64,000 nucleotides of DNA from Nitrososphaerota archaeon (GTDB lineage: Archaea > Thermoproteota > Nitrososphaeria > Nitrososphaerales > UBA57), in assembly GCA_024860875.1 (NCBI GenBank), contig JACPSZ010000017.1, forward strand, positions 1 through 64,000, read 5' to 3'. The position numbers and the translations under genes were made by a program. Positions 43,939 to 52,074 of this stretch are shown here, in pieces. The notes under the pieces are model-generated. The model ran no database searches. It was not told where the DNA came from and saw only the letters and a program-made list of their open reading frames with translations. Each line of letters begins with the position of its first letter. Positions within the stretch are counted from its first letter, which is position 1.

Positions 43939-46233
43939 CTATGCCTTCTTTCTTCTGCTAAATAGTACTCCTGATATGACTACAAGTACAACTCCTATAC
44001 CAATAGCAGCATAGGATATCGGACTGATTGTTTCCACTGTGACTTCTTTTGGTACTTCTTTGACTACCTCTTTGATTACTTCTTTTGGTACTTCCTTTAT
44101 GACTTCTTTAGGTACCTCTTTGATGACTTCTTTGATTACTTCTTTTGGTACTTCCTTTATGACTTCCTTTGTGATTACTTGCGGCTGCGGCAGCTGGTTA
44201 GGCAGGCCATATGCGACTAGGGCTCCATCTGCACTCGTGGCCCCAAATACACCACCTGGACCACCAATTTGAGAGCCTCCACCACCTACATAAACTAAGA
44301 TTTGGTACTTGCCTTCTTTAGTTGCTCCTACGGTGGGCATGACTGCCACTGGTATGCCGAATGTCATCTGGTGAGCTTGCCTGCCAGTTTCAGTGTCTAT
44401 GAACCTGAGGTTGCCGTCCGTGACATACACCATCAGCAGCCCTCCCGCTATTGCTATCCCTCCCCTAAAAGCTGCTTGCTCTATTCTGTACGTCCAGGCT
44501 TGCTTGCCTGTATTCACATCTACGGCGTAGACATTTGAATTGAGCCTTCTGGACATTTCCGTGTTGTTCAGCACGCCTTCAACGACTTGCGCGCCAATTG
44601 CACCTAGACCATTATTGCCTCTAGGAATGACGTTAGTCACTGTGTGGTACACCGGGGCGTTATATGAACCTAGGTAGACACGCTTTCCGTCATACGCAAT
44701 GTCTGACTCCAAGCATGTGGTGTAGCAGCTTGCCAGTATTCTCTCTTTGCTCGGATAGTGCGGCCAGGGCTTCGCCATGTCTTCCTTCGTCAATCTGCAG
44801 CAGGCATCTTTGCCCCTTGGATCGTTGTTCTTGTCGACGCCGTAGTTTAACCCAGTGTTTCTTAGTATTGTTGGAGGGTCGAATACCCAGAATGGCTTGC
44901 CTGTCGCTGCATCAAGTGCATAAACGATGCCATTTTTGCATCCTTTGATGAAGGCCTTCTTACCCTGTACCTGTCCTATGATTCCACTCCATGAGCAGTC
45001 ATAATCCCATATGTCACGAGTATTGGATTGGAACCACCATACCATTTTGCCTGTCCTAATATCGTGTACTGTGAATCCGCTCCCATGTAGACCTGGGCCA
45101 TATCTATGAGTTAGATTCGTATATGGCCCTTGATCTCCCCATCCTATGTATACTAGGCCAGTCTCTGCATCTATCGGATACGTACCCCATACTGGCGAGA
45201 TTGCACTTGCTGTATGAAGTTTCCCGAATGTTCGTGATCCTGGAACCATATCAATCCAGTCGTTCTTCACTACATCAGCAGGTACATCTGTACATTTCGT
45301 TGCTAGATATGTTGGTTCCCTGTCCCTCGCTGGGTGATTTATGCTTTCAAGGTATCGTGGATACTCAAAGTACCAGCCATTGCCATTGACCCTGTTGCAT
45401 TCACTGATTGCCCAGTCCGGGTCTCCATTAGGAGCCGGAGGCATTACGAATTCCCTGTACAGTCTCTTTGGATTTGTGGGGTCGCTCATGTCGAATGCAG
45501 TTACAAACGCTCTACCGCCTCCTCCGCTCCCAGCGCCCATCGGTATGAACATGATATTACCAATGAATTGCGGTGGATGTGCAGTTCCTGCAAGGTTCCC
45601 TTGATTACCAAGAGATCCCACTATTCCTGCAGCTGTATTTCCGAATTCCGCATTGGTACCGCAAACCTGCTCCTGATTCATGAACCATGCAGTCTTCCCC
45701 GTCTTTGCATCAACCGCATAGGACATGCATGCAAAAACGCTGGGTATGAGCCAGCCCTTGTCACGATAGAAGTTTAAAGCATGGATATAGCGCAGTTCTG
45801 TTGATCTTGTTTCCAAAGTCGTTGACCCATATGGTTTTACCGGTTGCTGCATCTAGTGCAAATAGTCTCCTATCTCCGCTATACATGTAGATGACGCCGT
45901 CAACTACAAGAGGTGGTGTGATAGTACCTGGGGCTATTGTCTGACCTGCAGAAAGTATCGGACCAGTCTGCCGAGTAAGTGGAAATACCCACTTTGTCTC
46001 AAGAAACTGTACGTTGTCCTTGGTTATTTGTGTCTGAGGACTGTGTAACTACCGCCATTTGGCCCGTAATTGATCATCTCCCAGTTTCCTGATGCCACCG
46101 ATGGAGCCGCTCCTCCAACTGGAGGGCCTCCAGGGTCAAATGCGCTGACCCTTGTTGATGTTAGTACTCCTACAGATGATGCAACTAGGATTGTTGCAAC
46201 TAACAGACTCAGTAACCGTTTTGATCGAGTCAT
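43939..46233 (-). pseudogene. PQQ-dependent quinoprotein dehydrogenase broken by two compensating frameshifts
   Basis: Three frames together give one protein. The 5' ORF (46024-46233) has a signal peptide and ends ...NWEMINYGPNGGSY; the sequence continues in a second frame as PQTQITKDNVQFLETKWVF to ...NDFGNKINRTALYP (about 46045-45785), then in the original frame from about 45785 (NFYRDKGWLIPSVF) to 43939. One base seems missing near 46045 and one extra near 45775-45785 (TTTAAA). IWDYDCSWSG carries the W-D-x-D pair. The C-terminus has KEV repeats and a membrane helix. Either a pseudogene or consensus errors. Confidence 0.75.
44036..44175 (-). repeat. In-gene tandem repeat encoding KEVPKEVIKEV linker
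   Basis: About 11 KEV units (KEVIKEVPKEV...) join the propeller to the C-terminal membrane helix of the second quinoprotein; the DNA repeats AAAGAAGTNATCAARGAAGT-like units. This is likely a rigid, charged stalk that holds the enzyme away from the membrane. The spurious plus-strand ORF 44039-44272 is its complement. Confidence 0.8.
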
Positions 46234-46309
46234 TAGCGTCGTTGCAATACGTCCATTTATTTAAGGCTTGAACGAAGTCTACTTCGATCTGCAGTAATCT
46301 GCTTTCGTA

Positions 46310-47014
46310 TTACGGCCGGCCAAACGAGAAGAGATCTTTTATCCTGTCGTTCCAGACGCTATAGTCTCCTAGCTTCCTCCAGTGAAGAGGGAATACTGTT
46401 CCATCTGCAACTATAGAAGTTTTGAAGACACGGAAATTCCAATAATCATAATCCATCAACCACTTTCCGTCAGCATAGATGAACTTCTGGATTGCATCAA
46501 CCTCCATCTGAAAATCGCCTATTTCCTTGCCAGTACCATTCAGGTAGAGTTTGTATCTGACTTCTGCCCTGTCGCCCGTGATCTTAGCGTCATAATTATC
46601 AATCCTGTATCCGATCGTTATTGAGTTTCCTATTATCTGCGCCCAAAGAATCCTGATGTTTCCCGTCCCATCATACTTGCCTGCGAAAACACCTGCCTGA
46701 TTTGCCCATTCTGCATAAGCTCTGTCTGGAATGTAAACATCCATAAGCCCCCGAGCATCCCTTGCTGCAAGCTTGTCAAGATGAGTGATTATAGCCTGTT
46801 TTAGTGCATCTGCCCTTTGCTCTTGTACAGGAGCTGGAGCCTGTGGACTTGAAGGTGCCTGTTGAGGAGCGGGTTGTGCTGGAACCTGATTAATCTGACC
46901 CGGAGCTACTTGGGGAGTTTGCTGCAGAATTAAGAAATAGCCCGCGGCACCAACTACGACCACGACAGCCAGAACCGCTATTAAGACAACCTTGGAGAGG
47001 GCATTATTATACAT
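46310..47014 (-). CDS. Anchored NTF2/SnoaL-like domain protein
   Basis: 234 residues. An N-terminal helix (about 8-30, VVLIAVLAVVVVVGAAGYFLIL) is followed by a Pro/Gln/Ala-rich linker (35-70) and a domain (72-234) with helix-then-sheet order and DYDYWNFRVF, similar to NTF2-like folds. It sits upstream of the broken quinoprotein gene on the same strand. An accessory role in the cell-surface oxidation system is possible but unproven. Confidence 0.6.
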   Translation of the reverse strand: MYNNALSKVVLIAVLAVVVVVGAAGYFLILQQTPQVAPGQINQVPAQPAPQQAPSSPQAPAPVQEQRADALKQAIITHLDKLAARDARGLMDVYIPDRAYAEWANQAGVFAGKYDGTGNIRILWAQIIGNSITIGYRIDNYDAKITGDRAEVRYKLYLNGTGKEIGDFQMEVDAIQKFIYADGKWLMDYDYWNFRVFKTSIVADGTVFPLHWRKLGDYSVWNDRIKDLFSFGRP

Positions 47015-47078
47015 GTCAATAATTACAATAGTTATACTACGATATAGGCATTACGTATTCTAAACTGTAGAACATCAG

Positions 47079-47483
47079 CTAGAACAACTTCGAAATTACC
47101 CCGTATTCTCTCTCGAAACTTTCTTCAGAATCAGATGCATGTATGATATTCGCAGTTATTGCCAAACTGTAATCCCCCCTTATGGTGCCTGCAGCAGCTT
47201 CTGGAGACTTTGTCGCTCCTATCATTCTCCTGACAACCTCGACTGCTGAATTTCCTTCAAGCACAGCAGCAACTATAGGGCCGGATGTCATAAAAGACAC
47301 CAATTCTGCGAAAAATGGCTTGCCCTTATGCGGAGAATAGAAACCTTCAGCAACGTTCTTACTCATCTTTACCATTTTCATTGCAACTATTTTGAAACCC
47401 TTCTGCTCGAATCGAGAGATTACTGCCCCGATCAAGCCTCTAGATACGGCATCAGGTTTCAATAAAATTAAAGTTCTTTCCAC
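47079..47483 (-). CDS. ndk: Nucleoside diphosphate kinase
   Basis: 134 residues. [14 protein letters not shown], and [17 protein letters not shown] with the phospho-acceptor histidine, identify Ndk. It equilibrates NTP pools. The start is GTG at 47483, sharing one base with the L24e stop (TAGTG), so translation is coupled in the L7Ae-S28e-L24e-ndk operon, a conserved archaeal order. Confidence 0.96.
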   Translation of the reverse strand: MERTLILLKPDAVSRGLIGAVISRFEQKGFKIVAMKMVKMSKNVAEGFYSPHKGKPFFAELVSFMTSGPIVAAVLEGNSAVEVVRRMIGATKSPEAAAGTIRGDYSLAITANIIHASDSEESFEREYGVISKLF

Positions 47484-47659
47484 TACTTCTTCGACCTAGC
47501 CCACTTTAGTTTTCTAGGGTCTCTTTTGAAGACAAGAGTACTTTTCTTGCACTTTGCAGAGCAGAACCAGCTTATAGCGCCATCATTCCTTATCATCATT
47601 ATACCCTCTCCCATTGGAACAGGTTTTCCACAGAATGTGCAGTTCTTCAGGGAGAGCAT
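47483..47659 (-). CDS. rpl24e: 50S ribosomal protein L24e
   Basis: A 58-residue gene missing from the ORF track. [19 protein letters not shown] and [12 protein letters not shown] give the C-x2-C ... C-x3-C zinc finger of L24e, and [13 protein letters not shown] is the typical end. It lies 5 bp after S28e and overlaps the ndk start by one base. Confidence 0.95.
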   Translation of the reverse strand: MLSLKNCTFCGKPVPMGEGIMMIRNDGAISWFCSAKCKKSTLVFKRDPRKLKWARSKK

Positions 47660-47664
47660 GTGCC

Positions 47665-47886
47665 TTACCTGATTTCCTTCCTAGCTTCCCTCTCTGTTTC
47701 CCTGAGCATTAGAATATCCGAAAGTCTTACAGGCCCCTTTACATTTCTCGTTAGAATTCTTCCCTTATCTCTTCCTTCAAGTATCCTGACTCTGACCTGA
47801 GTAATCTCACCAGCGACCCCAGTCCTTGTGACTACTTGGATTACTTCTGCTGGGGTTACATGCTCTTCGGATTCCTTTGCACTCAT
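47665..47886 (-). CDS. rps28e: 30S ribosomal protein S28e
   Basis: 73 residues; [20 protein letters not shown] and [23 protein letters not shown] are the S28e core. It stands between L7Ae (12 bp upstream) and L24e (5 bp downstream). Confidence 0.96.
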   Translation of the reverse strand: MSAKESEEHVTPAEVIQVVTRTGVAGEITQVRVRILEGRDKGRILTRNVKGPVRLSDILMLRETEREARKEIR

Positions 47887-47898
47887 TTGGTATCAGCT

Positions 47899-48273
47899 TT
47901 AGCCCTTCTTTGCTTTTGCAAGAGAGGAAACTATCTGCTCGAGGATTTGAGCTGCCTCTCCTGCCTCTACTATACACGCTGCTGCTGCACCTACATCCAT
48001 CCCTAATGCACTACCGATCTGAGCTTTTGAAGATACGAAGACGTAAGGAATGTTCCTTTCCTCGCATAGGATTGGAAGATGTGCAACGACCTCTGGAGGG
48101 TCAACATCCTCGGCAATTATCGTGAGTTTCGATATTCCTCTTTCTATTGCCTTTGTAGTTTCGTTGGTCCCTTTCCTAATCTTGCCAGTCTGCTTTGCCT
48201 GTCTTAACGCTTCGTAAGCGGCATCGACAAGCTCTCGTGGAGTCTCAAACTTTACAAAGTACGGCTTTGACAT
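47899..48273 (-). CDS. rpl7ae: Ribosomal protein L7Ae / kink-turn-binding protein
   Basis: 124 residues. [21 protein letters not shown] is the RNA-binding signature and [21 protein letters not shown] is conserved. In Archaea L7Ae is also a core protein of C/D and H/ACA guide RNPs and RNase P. It heads the ribosomal operon. A GGAGGT Shine-Dalgarno and a short GC-rich hairpin directly precede its ATG. Confidence 0.97.
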   Translation of the reverse strand: MSKPYFVKFETPRELVDAAYEALRQAKQTGKIRKGTNETTKAIERGISKLTIIAEDVDPPEVVAHLPILCEERNIPYVFVSSKAQIGSALGMDVGAAAACIVEAGEAAQILEQIVSSLAKAKKG

Positions 48274-48279
48274 GCTAAA

Positions 48280-48300
48280 TTACCTCCGCCGGCTTAGGCG
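48280..48300 (-). promoter_or_regulatory. Hairpin and Shine-Dalgarno in the L7Ae leader
   Basis: Minus-strand CCGCC-TAAGCC-GGCGGAGG: the 3' arm of the stem runs into GGAGGT, the ribosome-binding site of rpl7ae. Folding would partly hide it. L7Ae autoregulation through its own leader is known in some Archaea, but I cannot confirm a kink-turn here. Confidence 0.35.
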
Positions 48301-48426
48301 GATCCTAATTCGGATACTATTGGGTTCATCTAAATTCGCCCATCCCCCATGATTAATGCTATCTTAAAACCCTTTTGTGATTAGTTTAATGGGAAGCTCG
48401 CACTTTGCTTAAAGTCAAAGGTGTAG

Positions 48427-48555
48427 ATGATTTACTACAATTTCATAGGACTACACCAAACATTAAAGGGAAAACCGCCAGCTCAGGTAGCTCAAATTGA
48501 TGTAGCTAATGGAAAGAACAAATGGCAAGAACTGCTAAAGAAAGCGATATTGTAA
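48427..48555 (+). mobile_element. C-terminal relic of a DDE transposase (IS6/IS240-like)
   Basis: Reads MIYYNFIGLHQTLKGKPPAQ, then AGI-like VAQIDVANGKNKWQELLKKA and a stop. The YNF-I-xx-H-x-x-LKGKTPA...NKW pattern is the end of archaeal DDE transposases. Only about 42 residues are left, with a stop just upstream in frame and no inverted repeats seen. An old IS remnant beside the L7Ae operon. Confidence 0.7.
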
Positions 48556-48562
48556 TTGACTA

Positions 48563-48802
48563 CTAAAGCCTCGCACCTTTCTTTCTGAATATTACCAGAA
48601 GAAAAATTGCACCGTATAGCCATAACCCCCCAGATACCACAAATAAGAAAGGTAGATTACGGAGTGATATGCTGAAACCCTGAGAGGAACTCAAAATACC
48701 TCCAATGGCAAGAAATATTACCCCACCAAAGAGAAAGATTCTAAACATTTTTCTGATGAAATCTGGAGCTCTAGGTTTTTCACTCGTTCCTTTTTCAGAC
48801 AT
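48563..48802 (-). CDS. Small two-helix membrane protein (79 aa)
   Basis: A charged N-terminus (MSEKGTSEKPRAPDFIRK) is followed by two hydrophobic helices (about 22-40 and 50-72) and a basic end (FRKKGARL). No family recognised. It is separate from neighbours, with the transposase relic just downstream. Confidence 0.55.
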   Translation of the reverse strand: MSEKGTSEKPRAPDFIRKMFRIFLFGGVIFLAIGGILSSSQGFSISLRNLPFLFVVSGGLWLYGAIFLLVIFRKKGARL

Positions 48803-48970
48803 CAGGTAGATGGATTTTGGATAAATACTTAAGTCGATATGCTAGAACATGATTATTTCGATTCACCACACCAAAATCAACACACTAAAAGAACACACTT
48901 AGATTCAACAAAGCACAAATTTGTGAGCAAAGGCTTTTATTTGGACTCTCCAATTATAGAGGTGAAGATT

Positions 48971-49093
48971 ATGTGTGATTGTTGGGATGAAGTAGAACTC
49001 GAAGAAATACTGGCAGCAAGGGCAAAGCGGAAGGAATCGTTGCCAATAGTTCAAGAATTTGAAGAGCCAATTGTTGTAGAGGTCACAGCATAA
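48971..49093 (+). CDS. Small acidic protein (40 aa)
   Basis: MCDCWDEVELEEILAARAKRK... ending EEPIVVEVTA. GTG 48962 is an alternative start; the longer track ORF from 48839 is less likely. A TATA-like CTTTTATTTGG lies about 30 bp upstream, and the stop codon sits in the loop of a strong terminator hairpin, which supports a real short transcript. CxC at the N-terminus; function unknown. Confidence 0.5.
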   Translation: MCDCWDEVELEEILAARAKRKESLPIVQEFEEPIVVEVTA

Positions 49094-49111
49094 ACCTCTA
49101 CACTTTTTTTT
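49076..49111 (+). terminator. Hairpin terminator with T8 tract
   Basis: GTAGAGGT (49076-49083) pairs perfectly with ACCTCTAC (49094-49101), followed by TTTTTTTT at 49104-49111. The glmS stop is at 49111, so on the other strand the same stem lies just past the glmS end. Confidence 0.7.
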
Positions 49112-50880
49112 CATTTCACGGTTACAGACTTTGCTAGATGCCTCGGATAGTCAGGATCCAAGGCTCTTTCAACAGCAGCATAGTAAGCTAGAATCTGCAG
49201 AGGAATTACCTCTATTATAGGGAAGAATGCAGGATCAACAGAAGGAATGCTGATTATCTCATCGTAAAGTTCGTTGTCCTTATCACTGACAGCTATTACC
49301 CTAGCACCTCTTGCCTTCATCTCTGAAATGTTACTAAGAGTTTCACTATAAGTTTCGTCGCTAGGATTTATTGCTATTACTGGAGTACCTGCATCAACCA
49401 GTGCCAGTGTCCCATGCTTAAGCTCTCCAGCTGCAAGTCCCTCTGCATGAGTGTACGACAACTCTTTCATCTTCAAAGCTCCCTCAAGAGCTATGGGAAA
49501 GTGCAATCCTCTACCTATGAAGTAAAAGTCTGCAGCAAGTTTGTGCTTCTCTGCAATCTCCTTGATCCTTTCTCCTTGATTCAGTACAATTTCAACGTAC
49601 CTGCCAAGATCATTCAATTGTTCCCTTTTGTCATCAAGCCCAGCAAGCCTGAACGCAATATCGTAAATTATTGCTAATTGAGAAGTAAAACTCTTTGTCG
49701 CTGCTACACCAATTTCAGGGCCGCAGTTCAAAGGTAGAGAAACCTTGCTCTCCCTGGTGAGCGAAGAGCCTACCGTATTGACGAGCGATACTATTTTGGC
49801 TCCCTTTGCTGCAGCCTTCTTCACAGCCTCGAGCACGTCAGCAGTCTCGCCGCTCTGCGATATAGCTATGACAAGCGTATTCTCATCAATAAGATCAATT
49901 TCATGATCAATCTCACTTGAAATAAAGACTTGTGCATGTATCTTAGCAAGTTTTGCCAGCAAGTATCTCATTAAAATTCCAGCGTGGAAGCTCGTCCCCG
50001 AAGCCGTAATCCTGACGTTTTCCGCATTCCTTATCGCTTCACAGAATTCTACTATCTTAACTTCATCTTGATCCAGGGCAGCGTTTATCGTATTTGCCTG
50101 CTCGCTTATCTCCTTCAGCGTATAATGGGCAAATTCCTTCTTTGAAATGTCGCTCGCCTCCCAAGCTACCTGCGTAGAAACTACTGGGACAGGTTCTCCA
50201 TCAAAGGTGAATATCTGCACCTTGCTAGGAGTAATAGAAGCTATTTCATAGTCCTTGAGGAAGGCAACCTTGTCCGTATAGGAAATGAAAGAAACTATGT
50301 CGCTTGCTATGAAATTTTCTCCTTTACCTAAACCAACTACCAGAGGGGCGTCTTTCCTTGCTCCAAGGACTAATTCTGGTTTATCATCAAACAGTGCAAG
50401 TGTTGCAAAAGTTCCCTTGAGCTGTTTTACGGCTGACTGCAGAGCCTTCAGAGGACTCTTTTCTATTCTGTAATATTTCTCGATAAGATGTGCAATGACT
50501 TCAGTATCAGTTTCCGATGCAAACCTGTGCCCCTCATTTTTTAGTTTAGAAGAAAGCTCCTGATAGTTTTCGATTATACCATTATGTACTACTGCTATCT
50601 TGGTGTCGCAGGAAACGTGAGGGTGGGCATTGGTTTGAGTTACACCGCCGTGTGTAGCCCATCTTGTATGTGCTATGCCAGTAGTTCCTTTCTTAGTCCT
50701 TATGCTGACTCTGCTCGCAATATCATCAATCCTCCCAGCATCTTTTAGAATCTGAATCGACTTATCGTGAATGATTCCAAAACCTGCAGAATCATAGCCT
50801 CTATATTCCATCTTCTTCAAGGACTGGAGGAGAACCGGCGCTGCGTCCTTATTGCCGGTGTAGCCTATTATACCGCACAT
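49111..50880 (-). CDS. glmS: Glutamine-fructose-6-phosphate aminotransferase (isomerising)
   Basis: 589 residues from the ATG at 50880. The track start (50889) adds three residues before MCGIIGYTGNK, but the Cys must be residue 2 so that it becomes the N-terminal nucleophile; GGAG just upstream of this ATG agrees. The glutaminase half is followed by two SIS domains (ITASGTSFHAG..., VIAISQSGETADVLEAV, YFIGRGLHFPIALEGALKMKE) and ends DYPRHLAKSVTVK. It makes glucosamine-6-phosphate for surface glycans. Confidence 0.96.
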   Translation of the reverse strand: MCGIIGYTGNKDAAPVLLQSLKKMEYRGYDSAGFGIIHDKSIQILKDAGRIDDIASRVSIRTKKGTTGIAHTRWATHGGVTQTNAHPHVSCDTKIAVVHNGIIENYQELSSKLKNEGHRFASETDTEVIAHLIEKYYRIEKSPLKALQSAVKQLKGTFATLALFDDKPELVLGARKDAPLVVGLGKGENFIASDIVSFISYTDKVAFLKDYEIASITPSKVQIFTFDGEPVPVVSTQVAWEASDISKKEFAHYTLKEISEQANTINAALDQDEVKIVEFCEAIRNAENVRITASGTSFHAGILMRYLLAKLAKIHAQVFISSEIDHEIDLIDENTLVIAISQSGETADVLEAVKKAAAKGAKIVSLVNTVGSSLTRESKVSLPLNCGPEIGVAATKSFTSQLAIIYDIAFRLAGLDDKREQLNDLGRYVEIVLNQGERIKEIAEKHKLAADFYFIGRGLHFPIALEGALKMKELSYTHAEGLAAGELKHGTLALVDAGTPVIAINPSDETYSETLSNISEMKARGARVIAVSDKDNELYDEIISIPSVDPAFFPIIEVIPLQILAYYAAVERALDPDYPRHLAKSVTVK

Positions 50881-50949
50881 CTCCTGCAACGAACATAAGG
50901 TGCTTTAAAAGAACCACAGAATCTGCATCCAGAAGCACTGTATAAAACC

Positions 50950-51016
50950 ACATAGTGGTCCTTGCATCATTAATGGCAATAAATCAGATACCATTATGAA
51001 AAATTATATAGTGGTC
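50950..51016 (-). promoter_or_regulatory. glmS upstream region with two GACCACTATRT motifs
   Basis: Read toward glmS: GACCACTATATAATTTTTCA (51016-50997) contains a TATA-like ACTATATAAT, and GACCACTATGTGGT (50960-50947) is a second copy inside an ACCAC/GTGGT inverted repeat. The same 11-mer precedes the wHTH gene at 54696. Likely operator sites; the regulator is unknown. Confidence 0.5.
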
Positions 51017-51136
51017 AAACGATAATTAATTCAAGATGGGTAGGTTGACTTGCCCAACATGCCCTCCCCCCCTTTTCTTCAAATAATGATTATGGCGTGC
51101 GGGCCCCGGTGGGACTACATAACCTGTGGGTGCGAA

Positions 51137-51460
51137 GAGCCTATCTCAAAAAGCGTTATTTTAGTCCGATTTAGTCCATTTGACCATGGATGCATGCTGT
51201 AAGAGGATAATCGTCCTTCTCTGTCAGAGTGGACAATCGTCACCTCGAAGCCTAGCCAAACTGGTCGAGAAGACGGGTTTGGCCAGATCAAGCGTGATGA
51301 TGCGCCTGAAACATCTTGAAGGGCAGTCTCTTGTGGTCAAGGAAGAGATTCTGCAGGGAGCGGTAGGGAGGCCAAAGATGCTCTACAAGCCCACGCCCAA
51401 ACTACTGGAACAGAAGATTCAGACTAAATCGGACTAAATTCCTAATTTTGAGATAGGCTC
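51137..51460. mobile_element. Inverted-repeat-bounded cassette carrying a wHTH gene
   Basis: Left end GAGCCTATCTCAAAAAG...TTTTAGTCCGATTTAGTCC (51137-51177) and right end GACTAAATCGGACTAAATT...TTTTGAGATAGGCTC (51422-51460) are about 40-bp inverted repeats, almost identical apart from about six central positions. GAA directly abuts both outer ends, a possible 3-bp target duplication. The only ORF inside is an 85-residue winged-helix protein; no transposase. Confidence 0.6.
51180..51437 (+). CDS. Small winged-helix transcriptional regulator (85 aa)
   Basis: TTG start (or ATG at 51186). Helix-turn-helix: SPRSLAKLVEKTGLARSSVM followed by MRLKHLEGQSLVVKEEI and a wing GAVGRPKMLYKPTPK, like MarR/ArsR-type small regulators. 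The gene starts just inside the left inverted repeat, and its last codons (TKSD, stop) lie in the right one. It may bind these repeats itself. Confidence 0.75.
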   Translation: MTMDACCKRIIVLLCQSGQSSPRSLAKLVEKTGLARSSVMMRLKHLEGQSLVVKEEILQGAVGRPKMLYKPTPKLLEQKIQTKSD

Positions 51461-51484
51461 GAATCGCTGTCATGGCTTTCTTGC

Positions 51485-51892
51485 TTAGTTGTTAGGATTG
51501 TTATGCCCATGGTGCGTATAGTGCTCTCGCCGCGCGTACATAAGCAAGATCATCGGGACGGTCATTGCCACGAGTACCAGTGGGAAGATTAGACCGAAAC
51601 CTGATTCTGCGAATAGCGAAGGGAATGCGAAGCGGGCTATCGGTAACAAAACGAGCATTCCAGCGAACATGGAGCCGTTCATCTCTGCAATATTACGCCA
51701 GGAATGACGGCGGATCAGCATCCACGTTGTCATCGGAACAACCATCACTACAAGAGCGACCGGAAATAGAAGGAAGAAAGATGGAGAAAATCCTACTGAA
51801 GGGAGGATAACTCGCACCACCACGAAAAAGACGCTAAATGGGATTACCATCGAAAGTACCATTTCGCTCATATGCCTCTGGAACATATCCAT
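51485..51892 (-). CDS. Hypothetical four-helix membrane protein (135 aa)
   Basis: Helices at about 12-30, 35-55, 75-95 and 102-122, with a His-rich C-terminus (RREHYTHHGHNN) that could bind metal, and another RRHSWR loop. A TATA-like GTTTATAAGG lies about 40 bp upstream on the minus strand. First of several small membrane proteins in this region. No family assigned. Confidence 0.6.
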   Translation of the reverse strand: MDMFQRHMSEMVLSMVIPFSVFFVVVRVILPSVGFSPSFFLLFPVALVVMVVPMTTWMLIRRHSWRNIAEMNGSMFAGMLVLLPIARFAFPSLFAESGFGLIFPLVLVAMTVPMILLMYARREHYTHHGHNNPNN

Positions 51893-52074
51893 GTTGGCTG
51901 GCGCTCTTCTTGTGGTCGCTTGTAAATGAACCTTATAAACCTAGCCACAGATTCTCAGCTTTGAGCACGGCGAAACATTTGCTAGGTGATTGAGGTTCGA
52001 TTCTATATAACATCCTGCTTTTCTCAAGCTGCGTGACCACATATATGAGAGTCGCACCCGGTTTCGAATCTATT

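Noticed and set aside
44036-44175. Regular tandem repeat that could suggest a CRISPR array
   Set aside because: It encodes KEV triplets in frame; there are no spacers. No CRISPR array or cas gene was seen in the window.
51100-51130. GGGCCCCGGTGGGACTACAT as another copy of the hairpin element family
   Set aside because: Similarity to GGGAGTCATACAGG is too short and gapped to claim.
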